Assembly (NCBI GenBank): GCA_951799425.1 | Contig: OX637392.1 | Location: forward strand, 53,644,093 to 53,708,092 | Reading direction: 5' to 3' | DNA from: Ilex aquifolium | Lineage: Eukaryota > Streptophyta > Magnoliopsida > Aquifoliales > Aquifoliaceae | DNA: 64,000 nt | Shown here: positions 32,043 to 42,039 of the stretch, piece by piece | Position numbering within the stretch: position 1 is the stretch's first letter | How the letters are laid out: each line of letters begins with the position of its first letter | The notes under the pieces: model-generated | What the model was told of the DNA's origin: nothing | What the model saw: the letters and a program-made list of their open reading frames with translations, nothing else | Database searches by the model: none | Position numbers and translations under genes: made by a program

Positions 32043-34397
32043 CTACTTGAGAAAGTCCACTAAGGTAGACGCCAGCTCCTGGGAGAGTGAGGAGCCTATG
32101 TAGCTCTTCCTCTCTTGAAGGTTGTCGTCGAGTACTACTTGCTGGAGTTCTTCTGCCGGTTCACCTCTTTCCAAGGTGTTGTCATCTCTGGGGTCGAGCA
32201 CTTCGACTTGGAGAGTCTCGTGGGGTCTCTTAGCCCTCATAGTGGCCACATAGCACTCTCTGGCTGAGACCTGATCTCCTCTTATCTCCCCAATCCCACT
32301 AGAGGTTGGGAAACGGAGGAGAAGGTGGTAGGTAGATGGCACTGCCCTTAGAGCATTGAGGGCAGGGCGTCCAAGAATAATATTATATGTAGAAGGGCAA
32401 TCAAGTACAAGGAAATTTACCATGATAGTAGAACTCCTTGGAGTAGTCCCTGCTGTGACTGGCAGGGTGATAGATCCCAAGGGTTGGACTCTCTCTCCTG
32501 AGAAGCCAACCAAAGGAGTCCTGACTGGTTGTAGTCTCTCTCTGCCAAGGTGAAGGCTGTCGTAGGCTGTGGCAAACAGGATGTCGGCGGAGCTGCCATT
32601 ATCAACAAGGACTCTCCTTACCTGGTAGTTGGCCACCATCAAGGTTAGGACTAGAGGGTCATCATGTGGAGCTTGAACCCCCTCAAGGTCTCTGTCTGAG
32701 AAAGTAATGACCTCATCTTCCCCATGTCGGGGTGTCTTCATTGGGCGAGAGTCATATGACTCTACCTGCTTGGCTTTCCTGGCGTGCGCCTTCCTGGCGG
32801 AGTTGGAGTCACCTCCTCCTCCTAACCCCCCTGCGATGGTCTGAATCTCACCGAGGGGCTGTTGGCGCTCGTGTCCCTCGTGTGGTGGAGCTGGTCCTCG
32901 ACCAGCAACATATTGCCTTAGCTGGCCTCGCTGAATAAGTTCTTCAATCTGTTTCTTCAACTGGAAACAGTCATCTGTGTCATGGCCATGGTCGCGGTGG
33001 AAGCGACAGTACTTGCTAGGATTCCAACGCTTGGGGTCGGACTTCATTTTTCTGGACCAATGGACGGCGGGGTCATCCTGTATTTGGAACAAGATGTGTT
33101 CCACTGAGGCATTGAGCGGTGTGAAAGGCTGTCGGTCTCTCGGAGGTAGTGGACCAAGACGGTCCTTCACAGGCACTCTGTCGGCCTTTTTCCTCTTGTT
33201 TTCAGTCTCCCTCCTATCTTCGCGGGTTTCCTTCCTCTTCTCCCCTCCTCGGGAAGACTCACCTCGGCGGGCCTTAGTGACGTCCTCGGCGTTCATGGAC
33301 TTTTGTGCCCTGGTCAGTAGCTCGGGCATGCTAGAGGATGGTTTCTTGAGTACTAAGAACATAAAGCTGGAGGTGCGGAGGCCGGCGATAAAGGCGGCTA
33401 GAGCTACCTTGTCATCTGGCTCCTCCACCTGGAGAATCTCTTCATTGAAACAGGCAAGGTAGTCTCTGAGGCTTTCATCCCTATCCTGCTTGATGGTGAG
33501 CAGGTGGGTCACCGGTTTCTGATGCCGTCGTCCCCCAATAAAGTGGGAGACGAAGGCTCTGCTAAGCTCTGCGAAGGAATGGATAGAGGAGGGCCTGAGT
33601 TTGGAGAACCACTGGCGAGCAGATCCCTTCAGGGTGGTTGGGAAGGCTCTGCACATAATCTCCTCAGGCACGTTGTGGAGTTGCATGAGGGATTTGTACG
33701 TGTCGAGATGGTTGAGGGGGTCTTTGGTGCCATCGAAGATCTCGATGTTGGGCATCTTGAATTTTGAAGGCAGAGGGTAATTGACAATATCAGTGATGAA
33801 AGGAGTATCAGTGCGTCTTACCAGGTAGTCCACGGTTTCAGGCGCCTGTGCTTTAATGGCGTTGAGTGCATCGCCAAGTTGGTTTTGCACCTCCTTAATC
33901 TTTTCATCCCAATGGTTGGGGACCTCTTCATCCGGATGGTGGTACTGGCTTTCGTGGTCTCCATATTGGTTTTCTCCTTCTTCGTGCTCCTGCGTAGGTA
34001 CGTGTGGAGAGGGTACACGTGAACTCCCAGCGCGCTGAGGCGGGGCTGCTGGGCGAGGTGCGCCCTGGTATGGCCTTGGGGCATTCTGGCGAGGGCCCTC
34101 CTGGCGAGGAACTGCCTGATGTCCAGAAGGAAGAGGTTGCTGGTCCTCTACCATTGGAGGGAGTGGTGCTCCTCCTGCAGGGTGAGGGGCAACACCTCCT
34201 TGGTTGAGCATCAACTGGATTATCTGCTGGTTCTATTCTACCAGCAGTTGCATGGTCTGCAAGAGTTGTTGTTGCCCGACGGCAGGGGTCGCCGTGGTAG
34301 ATGGTCCCCAGGGCGCGGGGGGAGGCGGAGCCTCCTCCCGGTGAGCCTGGTTGTTGTCCGCGGGTTGTTGAGACCTTGATCTCGTGGTGATTGCCAT
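32043..34397 (-). pseudogene. gag: Gag and protease of the Tat element, two TAG stops
   Basis: The start ATG at 34397 (MAITTRSRSQQ...) fits the family; a TAG at 34235-34233 interrupts after about 54 codons and the frame continues. The Gag core reads MPNIEIFDGTKDPLNHL and ARQWFSKLRPSSIHSF. An atypical zinc-binding motif, CRFHRDHGHDTDDC, follows, then the protease with VLVDNGSSADILF (catalytic D-N-G) and YNIILGRPALNAL. The second TAG is at 32045-32043, before VFAWSHEDLEGI. The stops could be lesions, or the second could be read through. Because all three TAGs of the element sit at likely Gln positions, decay is favoured. Confidence 0.9.
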
Positions 34398-34460
34398 GGA
34401 TTTAATGAGTAAAGAAATAAAGTAATAGGAACTTTGTCGTTCCCACAGACGGCGCCAAAC
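34398..34460 (-). other. Leader and primer binding site of the Tat element
   Basis: On minus, the LTR end is followed by GT and then TGGCGCCGTCTGTGGGAACG. The first nine bases match the 3' end of tRNA-Asp; the rest does not match well. Gag starts about 60 bp further on. Confidence 0.7.
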
Positions 34461-35296
34461 TGATGATGCACAAAATTGTTTTTGGCAAGATCAACAGTCA
34501 AGTATGAATAGTGATGTAATTAACGAGCAATCAATGACAATCAATGGACTTCAAAGCAATAAACAGATAATCAACACAGGGATTTATAGTGGTTCGGTCT
34601 CAGATGACCTACGTCCACTCTCTGGAATGGCAACGATGGCCGGTGTTCTTTATTGATGAATGAGGGTCACCAGAGTGTTACAGAGCTTTGAGAGAGAGAG
34701 CAATGTGTGGATTATTGGATGCCTCTCCAAGTGGAGAGAGCTGACATTATATAGGTTTTATGAGGCGGTGAGTTGAGGCGGTCACCATTGTTTTGGTAAG
34801 TATAGTTATGGTAGGATTCCACAACTTTGGTAAGTACAAGTAAGGTAGGATTTGATCCCGGTGCGTATCCCGATATTGTCTCCCTCGTGTCCCTATTCCG
34901 TCGGAGGAGGTCCTGAACTGGACTAGGCTTGAATTGGAGGAAGTCTTCATGGAGTCAAGAGGCAAGGGAGGAGGAGACAAAGGAGGAGGAGGAGGCCAAG
35001 GCAAGGTAGGCGCCCCCATGGGCGGCACCCACTTGGGTGTGGCCAGCCTCCTAGGCGCCCCCTTGGGCGTGGACAACCTCTAGGCGGCGCCCCCTTGGGC
35101 GTGGCCAAGGTGCCCCTCATGGGTGGTCGCCCCCTTGGTCCATGGGCTTGGATTTTGTACTCCGTATCGATTTGCAGCCGTACTTTTGGATTCCCTTTAT
35201 GCCCTCTGTGATTTGGGCTATTCAACTCCGGGATTTTCTTTGGGCTTTCTTGGTCCGCTTAAATTGGGCTCGGCCCAGTCAATTTCGGACTCGTCA
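34461..35296 (-). repeat. 5' LTR of the Tat element (right side)
   Basis: 836 bp. On minus it starts TGACGAGTCC, has the TATA box TATATAAT at 34753-34746 and AATAAA at 34654-34649, and ends TGCATCATCA. Its right boundary touches the stop codon of TAXIMIN-like gene A. Confidence 0.9.
34746..34753 (-). promoter_or_regulatory. TATA box of the Tat 5' LTR
   Basis: TATATAAT on minus, followed about 95 bp later by the AATAAA signal. Same arrangement in the left LTR near 24940. Confidence 0.6.
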
Positions 35297-35299
35297 TAA

Positions 35300-36417
35300 T
35301 TAACAAGGTATCTTCTCAGTGAACCACTCCATGACAGAAACGGGAGCCCTAATCGATGCCCGAGCCAGCTCAACTATGACAGCAACACACAAGCAACATG
35401 GGCATATGCAACTCAACGCTAGCCTGCATCACAATACCATTTTCTTATCAGCTCACCCGAAAAACTTGATGGAAAAACATAACATCGATGACTTATGTTT
35501 TGATATTATACTGAGAGTTATTACAAAAGAAGAACAAATTGATAGAAAGGTTTACGATTCAATATGCTAAGTCTGATCGTAAATTGTGAGAATCAATCTT
35601 AACATTTTGAAATCAACTCAAGTTTTTCAATAATTCTTTGAGACTATAACTTGACACAAATTGAATTATAATTAATCCTTATTTCTATGCAGCGATGCAC
35701 ACTCTCGAGTATGTGCTTATTTATAACATGGGGGGAGAGAGAGAGAGAAGGGCAAACAATTTGATCATTTTCGAGAATCTCATAATATTTTCAGGGCATC
35801 CGAAGAGTCAGTCATTTATGTATAATTTCTCGCGCATGCAATAACCATTTCTTATGGGGTTCAAAGATAAAAATCCTTTATTGGTCTATAAACTAACAAT
35901 ATCCATGAACTTAATTTGATTATTCATTCTCATTTTTACCAAGTATCTGAACCATAAATTTTGTCTCCTTACGACTCATGAGACGACGATGAATTTTTTT
36001 AAAAGAACTACAAGCGATCCTCTCTCTCTGTGTCTCTCACTACGAGTTAATCCTCAGACCTACGCACTCTTATTCCAATAACTAATCTCATTCTTAAATC
36101 TTTTCGGTGAAATTGAAAAATAGAAATATCTTTACTTATTCTTCTAATTTTTATAAATTCTAAACTACTGCATCCAATAACAATATTAGTTTTTTGATGG
36201 GAGCAACAACATAAACAAGTTATTGAGAGCCAATTCGAAGAGAACTTATGTATGTGCATATGTGTACGGATGCTCGAATATGTGATATAAAATGTAAGAG
36301 GGAGAGATAAAGACATGCAAACCCGATAATCAAAATGAACACGCCAATGAAAGAGAGGGCGAGGGAAGCCAAGGCAAAGGGCAGGCCAATAAGAAAAGCT
36401 AATGGGCTGCACGTCAT
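35300..36417 (-). CDS. TAXIMIN-like cysteine-rich signalling peptide gene A
   Basis: Two exons, 36417-36323 and 35423-35300, with an 899-bp phase-2 intron (donor GG|GTTTGC, acceptor GATGCAG|GC), encode 72 residues. The N-terminal half is hydrophobic ([19 protein letters not shown]), a signal-anchor-like segment. The C-terminal half is the family hallmark: CICPCCLCV, then [14 protein letters not shown] and a terminal KIPC. Length, intron position and both motifs match plant TAXIMIN peptides, small secreted or membrane-linked regulators of development and specialised metabolism. The stop codon TAA (35302-35300) overlaps the target duplication of the Tat element, which left the coding sequence whole but displaced the 3' UTR by 10.65 kb. 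Promoter candidates are a TATA run at 36708-36699 and a G-box at 37018-37023. It appears intact; expression cannot be judged. Confidence 0.85.
35424..36322 (-). other. Intron of TAXIMIN-like gene A
   Basis: AT-rich, with a GA microsatellite at about 35732-35749. It aligns throughout with the intron of gene B (61179-62071). Short frames inside it are not supported. Confidence 0.75.
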
Positions 36418-36498
36418 GGTCACACCATAGCAATCAAACTGATGGCGGCTCAAATGAAAGGCCCTACCAAAGATAGAACACCAAGGGCGGCACGTACA

Positions 36499-36614
36499 AT
36501 CCACACCCCATCGAAAACCCATAGCCTCCTCCTCCTCTTCCTTCTTCTTCTTCTCCTTCTTCGTCCACACCCCATCGAAAACCCATAGCCTCCTCCTCCT
36601 CCTCCTCCTCCTCC
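36499..36614 (-). repeat. Tandem duplication in the 5' leader of gene A
   Basis: CACACCCCATCGAAAACCCA followed by a CCTCCT/CTTCTT run occurs twice in a row (about 36499-36560 and 36565-36614). On the gene strand it is a GAAGAAGGAGGAGG purine run. Gene B has a diverged version with CATCCAAAAC at 62265-62362. Confidence 0.75.
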
Positions 36615-36698
36615 TTCTACTTCACGTTCTCGGTTCCTTATCGAAACTTTGGACTGATGCCAAGAGCACCCCACGATGATGTGGAGCAATTGGTGGGG

Positions 36699-36708
36699 TA
36701 TATATATA
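36699..36708 (-). promoter_or_regulatory. TATA box candidate of gene A
   Basis: TATATATATA about 285 bp upstream of the ATG, at the corresponding place in gene B (62444-62453). Conserved surrounding sequence (GGGGTATATATATACATAC). Confidence 0.5.
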
Positions 36709-37017
36709 CATACTTGCTGTGGACCAACCATGGCCACCATTGCCTTCATATTCACACTTACCACCAAGACTAAGAGCCACAGAACAAAACAACACTATGA
36801 TTCTAAGTGTATAAAATACACACTCTGGATGCACATAAAAAAAAATAAGAGAACATCTCTCAAAAAAGTATATTATTCATTGAATAATCCGTATTGTATA
36901 AAGGATAAAATATAAAAACGGACAAAACCCTAATCGTCTTCATAATAGAGGTAAAATCCAAATTATACAAAAATTATTAAAAATAAAAAATTGTAATCTA
37001 ACTAATTAATATAAAAA

Positions 37018-37023
37018 CACGTG
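37018..37023. promoter_or_regulatory. G-box (ABRE-like) upstream of gene A
   Basis: ACACGTGTC containing the palindromic CACGTG, about 310 bp upstream of the TATA run, conserved at 62765-62770 upstream of gene B. Such boxes bind bZIP and bHLH factors, including abscisic-acid, light and jasmonate regulators. Confidence 0.5.
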
Positions 37024-37396
37024 TCATCTGGAGTTTAGCAAAACTGATGGCGCTGAATTCGCAATCTTCTATGATACATTATTAATTTTCGAATTTTTTC
37101 CTAAAACGACAACACCGGAGTTTTGAGGGCCTAAATGACGGAGTTCGGTCCAAAATTGAAGGAGCTCATGACAAAGTGATGAATCCTGATTGTTGGCCCG
37201 ATCCGGATCAAACATCACCGATCTCAATCAATTCTGAATCCGAGTCATTTTGCCTCTACTATTACATTTTTATTTTTCATTGGACTTTGAACACAGGACA
37301 ATCTTCCTACTCCAAATAATTAGCTACCACTTGGTGTACAACATCACGAGCTCAAATTATGAGAATAGTCTTTTGGTATATTGGGTAAGATTGTAC

Positions 37397-38906
37397 GGGG
37401 CTGTTTATTTGGTGTTTTTGTCTCTTGTTTTGTGTTTTTATTTTCAATGTCTTGTCAAAAATGAAAACAAAAACGTGTTTGGTAATTATTTTTGTTTTTT
37501 ATTTTATCTTAGTTGTATTGGAAACAAGCCAAAAAAATGAGAACAAAAAAATTGTGTTCCAGGAAACACCCGAAACACAAAACACGCGCGAGCTGGGCTG
37601 AAGAGTTTTAATGAGGTCTGGGATTCAATCCTTATTACCAATAAAAGCAGCTCATTTTTTGTGAAAGTATAAAAGCTGCCTTTCAAAAGGCTTCCTCACT
37701 TCCTCTCTCTGTCTCTGTCTCTCTCTGTATACGAAGACGAAGCGAAGCATGTGAAGTGTATGTGTGTTCTGGAAGACAAATCCAAGCTCCATTCCATCTT
37801 GCTGCCTGCTTGAACGAATCGATATTCGTTGCTGCCTTCTTCAACGGAACCCTCTGTCGTTCTCTGTTGCTGTGAAGGTATGTATATAAAACTCTATATA
37901 TACATAGATCTGTGTATATATATGCATATATTTTACATAGATCTTTGTATATATGCATAAATATATATAGATCTAGCTCAGATCTGTGTTTTGTATGTGT
38001 GTGTGTGTGTGCTTATGTGTGTCGATTTGTGGGTATATGTGTCTATATGTGTGTCGATCTGTGGGGTATGTGTGAGTGTTTGGCATTGTTGGATGGGATC
38101 CGATTATATGGAAGAAGTGGATTGGAGGCATATAAGATTCTGATTGAATATGACTCCAAAGTCTTAGTCCAGATGGTCTTGGGGAAGATTGAGGTTTCTT
38201 GGAGGTTGTGGGGCATTTTTGTCTCAAATCTTGGCTCTGCTGCAGGGATTGGAGGCGAACATGGTTGCTGATTTTTTGGCCAAGAAGGCAGTCCAGGATA
38301 GCAGTTCCTCTGAATTTGCTGTTGTGGGTTCTCTGTCATGTGAAGGAAGGATGCTTGTGATTGTGCAGTCATGACAGCTTGGTAGATTGGGGGTTTGTGG
38401 AATAAATTTTGTTTTTTTTTTTGTTATTTTTTGAAGGATTAAAGCCATTAATTTGGTGGTGTAATAAGGGATTTGTTTCCCTCTTTGTTTCTTGTAATTC
38501 TTTGAATTTTGTTCAATAAAATTCTTTGTTTCTTTAAAAAAAAAAAATTTGGGATTGAGATTAAATTGTCATTCAAATAACTATTTCAATCAATTATTAA
38601 TCATTATAATTTTTTAAATAAAAATAAAAGGAATGCATATTATTGACCATATCATTAATTCATAAAATTAATTTAATTTATTAAGTCGCAATAGCATTGT
38701 TGAAAGAAAAAATAAGAGAGTTAAGGATATACCTTGAAGTAGTTATCAAACATGTTTTTTGTTTTCATTTTCATAATTTAAAAAACACAAATAACGCTCA
38801 AACATGTTATCTGTTTCGATTTTTACCACAAAATAGAGACAACAATTTTCTCTGTTTTTTATTTTTTTAAAGACACGAAAACAAAAACGTTACCAAACGA
38901 CCCAAC
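37397..38906. mobile_element. Inverted-repeat element carrying a truncated LINE
   Basis: Absent from the paralogous locus (63132: TTGTAC|GTCTCAAC). Left end GGGGCTGTTTATTTGGTGTT; right end in reverse complement GTTGGGTCGTTTGGTAACGT; both lead into GTTTTTG..TTTT.GTGT stretches, so the ends are long imperfect inverted repeats. No clean target duplication was found. The interior at 37700-37880 looks like a captured transcript leader with a donor site (GAAG|GTATGT). Superfamily not settled; PIF/Harbinger or hAT are possible. Confidence 0.6.
38089..38547 (+). mobile_element. 5'-truncated LINE (3' end with RNase H remnant and poly-A)
   Basis: 459 bp between TTTGGCATTG (38079-38088) and TTTGGGATTG (38548-38557), a 10-bp target duplication with one mismatch. 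Contains pieces of the plant LINE RNase H domain in shifted frames (EYDSKVLVQMVLGKIEVS, then ANMVADFLAKKAV), the signal AATAAA at 38515-38520, and a 12-A tail. A dead fragment. Confidence 0.82.
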
Positions 38907-38914
38907 GTCTCAAC

Positions 38915-40825
38915 CAGTGTTTTAAAACCCGGCCCGGACAACAACCAGGAATAGAGACCGGGTCACTGGGTCAATGATTCAACTATTGGGTCACTGGTTG
39001 AACCGGTAATATAATAAATAATGATAAATATGCAAAAAAATTATAATAAACCCACCAAAATCTCATTTCATAGCAACAAAGACACCACCATATATCTAAA
39101 TTCAAGCTTCAAAAACATCAACAACATCCAAACAAATCACAGATTCAATGTATAAAAAATCCATGCATGAAAATAATAACAAATAAAAAATCAGATTCAA
39201 TGTATAAAAATAAAAAATCACAGATTCAATAAAAATAGTAGAGAGACAGAGTATAATTGCTCTTAATTACAGATTCAATGTATACAAATAAAAAATCTAA
39301 TATAGTAGGAGAGAGAAATCGAGAAAGATAACGAGAGAGAGGCAGAGTAGTACTTGCTATTGTCAATGGGAGTTGTCATTGGCTGCCACAATGGAGATCT
39401 GAAGCTTGAAGCAGCCTCTTCTTCGAAGCAAGAGTCCCTGAAGCAATGAAGAAAGAGCCCATGAAGTACAATTCCTTTTTTTTTTTTTTTTTTTTTTCAC
39501 AGAACAAAATAACTGAAAACATAAATGAAAATAAAATTCACCGACGAACATGAGGAGTCTGTCGAGCATCCAAAGCGAGGATGCCAACAATCCCAGAAGG
39601 AAGGGATGATGAATCAAGAAATCGCTGATTGAGCTGCTGAGAACAAGCCCAATTAGCCATGAAGTCAGCTGCCTGATTCGCCTCCCGCAGGACGTGGCAG
39701 ACTCTAGCCGAGAGAGAAGTACACAAAAGCCGAATCCGAGCAAGCAGGTAAGCATAAACCCAGCATCCAGTACCGTGAGAATAAACCCAAGAAACCACTG
39801 TAGCTGAATCTGACTCCACTACCAACTCCGAAGCTCCCAAATCCGCGGCCAACTCCAACCCAGCACAAACAGCCTGCATCTCCGCATACAGAATAGGCTG
39901 ATGCCCCAGAAACAAGCCAAAAGCCCTGAGAACTCGACCCTGGTGGTCCCGAATAACACCCCCTGCCGCAGACAGCCCCGGATTGCCTTTAGAACAGCCA
40001 TCAACACTGATCTTCAGACAACCTGGTACAGGACGAGTCCAAGCAACCAAGCAAAGAGGCCGAGGCTCGACCATCGAACCTATAAGCATTATGTGCCTTG
40101 CACAGGTGCCACAGAATAAAGTACGGTAGTAGTACCCGCACATGACCTGCAGAAGGAGCACAACGCCGCCAACGAAGCATTAAAGCATAAGGAGTCTGAA
40201 ACGGCCAAGATCTAATCCCAAACATCTGATAAAAGTGATCCCACACCTGAACTGCAAGCGGACAATCCAAAAAAAGATGCCTAAGAGTCTCAACAGCCCC
40301 ACCACACACACACCGGGATACTACATGAAAACCCCGTCTCTCTAATCCATCATCTGTGGCCAGGAAACCATGAAACAGAGACTTACAGTTCCTTCACCCT
40401 TGAGCTTTTATTGCTCACTCGTAGTTGCAGCAGAGACTCAGAGAGAGAGAGAGAGATAGGGAAACTCAAAATCGCTGGTGGACTGGAGGCTGGACTGGAG
40501 CGTGGAGGCTGGAGGTTGGACTGGAGCGTGGAATCGCTGGTGGAGGCTGCCTCTTTTGGTCTGGTCTGGAGCGATTTAGGGCAAAACAAAAGGGCAAAAA
40601 CCAAAAATGCCTAAAAAGTCCAAAAGATTTGTTATTTATACAATTTTAATTAAACTGTCCGGTTTAGTTCAACTCGCCTGGTTCGAACGGGTTCAACGGT
40701 TTTTGATCGGTTCAGCGGTTTGATTCCGGTTTTCAAGCACAAACAGTCTTTTATGAGAACCGGCCCGATTAGAGCACCAGTTCACCGGGTCAACCGGCCG
40801 GTCCGGGCCGGATTTTAAAACACTG
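38915..40825. mobile_element. Non-autonomous hAT-like element with CAGTGTTTTAAAA ends, host of a LINE
   Basis: 1911 bp with ends CAGTGTTTTAAAACCCGGCC and, in reverse complement, CAGTGTTTTAAAATCCGGCC. Exact 8-bp duplications GTCTCAAC at 38907-38914 and 40826-40833. The interior contains poly-purine/pyrimidine sequence and a LINE insertion of 0.9 kb. No hAT transposase. Confidence 0.85.
39478..40383 (-). pseudogene. 5'-truncated LINE: zf-RVT and RNase H remnants
   Basis: On minus, 40309-40001 encodes the zinc-binding region that ends plant LINE reverse transcriptases (CGGAVETLRHLFLDCPLAV). After a frame change near 40100, 40161-39538 encodes an RNase H domain: LKISVDGCSKGNPGLSAAGG, AEMQAVCAGLELA, VESDSATVVSW and NQAADFMANWA. 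A poly-A tail reads as the T-run 39478-39496 on plus. Flanking 11-bp duplications TACAGTTCCTT (40384-40394) and TACAATTCCTT (39467-39477) prove a target-primed insertion. A host RNase H-like gene is excluded by the tail and duplications. Confidence 0.88.
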
Positions 40826-40833
40826 GTCTCAAC

Positions 40834-41083
40834 TCTCTTAAACTCGTTGGGGAAACAAATTGTGCACTGAACTGCCTTTTTTTTAATTAACTATTAGTAA
40901 AGAACTTTATTCCATGCAGTTGCATTCAGGAATCTTGTAGCAGCCTAACATATCTTTATGCTTACCTTGAACTTTGTGTTATACTTGGTTTTTGTGGAGG
41001 GGAGGGCTATTGAATCCATGGAAATGGTGTGGAGTTTATTCCCAAGCGAACAAAGATATATGTGCCTTAAAGTGGCTTAAGAT
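40834..41083. other. Duplicated spacer, no gene seen
   Basis: Aligns with 63133-63370. AT-rich with GGGGAGGG tract near 40998. Confidence 0.5.
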
Positions 41084-41228
41084 GTGAGCGGATCTTTGCG
41101 TAACGGTAAAATTGATCCATTATAATTTGAAGGTTATGAGTTTAAGTCACGGAAACAGTCTCTCTTCTTGCAAAGATAAGACTGCATACATCTAACTCTA
41201 CCCAGACTCCGCAATGACAGGAGCCTTT
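41084..41228 (+). mobile_element. Au-like SINE remnant
   Basis: Starts TGAGCGGATCTTTGCGTAAC GGTAAAAT (A-box region) and has a decayed B-box in GGTTATGAGTTTAAGTCACG, then GGAAACAGTCTC, AAGACTGCATAC and GACTCCGC...GGAGCC. The order and wording match tRNA-derived plant Au SINEs. The same insertion is at 63371-63515 in the paralogous block. Confidence 0.65.
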
Positions 41229-42039
41229 AAAATAGATCAGGATAAAAAATCATACTTCAGGAATTCTTACACAGGATGCAATGCTTAACTTGTGTAACAC
41301 TTAAATTAAGCTATGCACTTATTGTTCAAGAAGAAAAAAAAAAGCTATGCACTTAAGCGTAACTTTGGATTTATTGTTTTCACTAATGAGTAGTCGTTCT
41401 AATCAAGAATCAAAACATCGTTTCATTGCATTGTTTCGCTCATCTAAGAAACGAAAATGTTTCAAAAAGATTTTGAAATTTTTTAGGAAACATAATGAAA
41501 ACGGATAAAAAATAAAAATTTAGAAATTTATTTTTAAAATATTGGTCTAAATATATCTAAACATCTTGAAATACCTCGAAACATTCTAAAACATTGGTGG
41601 AAACATATTGAAATAACTCGAAACATTCCAAAATACTTTGAAACACTTCAAAACACACGAATTTCAATTCGATCAATAATTTGTTTCAGTCTCCTTAGAA
41701 ACGAAAATTTTTCAGTAGTTTAAAAACGATATTTTAATCTTAAATTTCTAACTGCGTGTCTTTTTAAAATGATCACCGTAACATAATCGCGGATACTCTA
41801 TGCAATCACTTACGAATTACGAATATTAGTCAAATATGGATTTTATTTGAATTTAGGGACTTACTTCAGGACGTGCATTATTACTTCTTACTTTGTGTGT
41901 ATGTGTGTGTGTGAGAGAGAGACCAAAGATCAGTCATCAAGAGCATAAAGGGTAGGCATTGTTTTACAAAAAGCACAAGAATATATTATAACAATTACAA
42001 TGGATGCATCTTCATCACAATCATTGTCCATTTCATCTG
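41229..42039. other. AT-rich spacer with CGAAACATT repeats
   Basis: Irregular GAAACATTCTAAAACATT/GAAATAACTCGAAACATTCC repeats at 41560-41660, also at 63835-63945. A (GT)n tract is at 41895-41912. The sequence at 41928-42035 repeats 16340-16450. Confidence 0.55.

Larger units (their letters stand above)
24645..35296 (-). mobile_element. Full-length Tat-lineage Ty3/gypsy retrotransposon with antisense gene
   Basis: 10.65 kb on the minus strand, between exact 5-bp duplications TAATT (24640-24644, 35297-35301). Order from the right: LTR, primer binding site, gag-protease, reverse transcriptase-RNase H, archaeal-type RNase H, integrase, antisense gene, polypurine tract, LTR. The second RNase H and the antisense ORF before the 3' LTR are marks of the Tat lineage. 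Three in-frame TAG codons and a frameshift disable it. The paralogous locus at 61051-61060 is the empty site. Confidence 0.93.

Noticed and set aside
36450..36767. Gly- and Arg-rich frame on minus
   Set aside because: It is the purine-rich 5' leader of gene A read in a wrong frame.
39478..40383. Host RNase H-like gene
   Set aside because: Poly-A tail, 11-bp target duplications and a frameshift show a truncated LINE.
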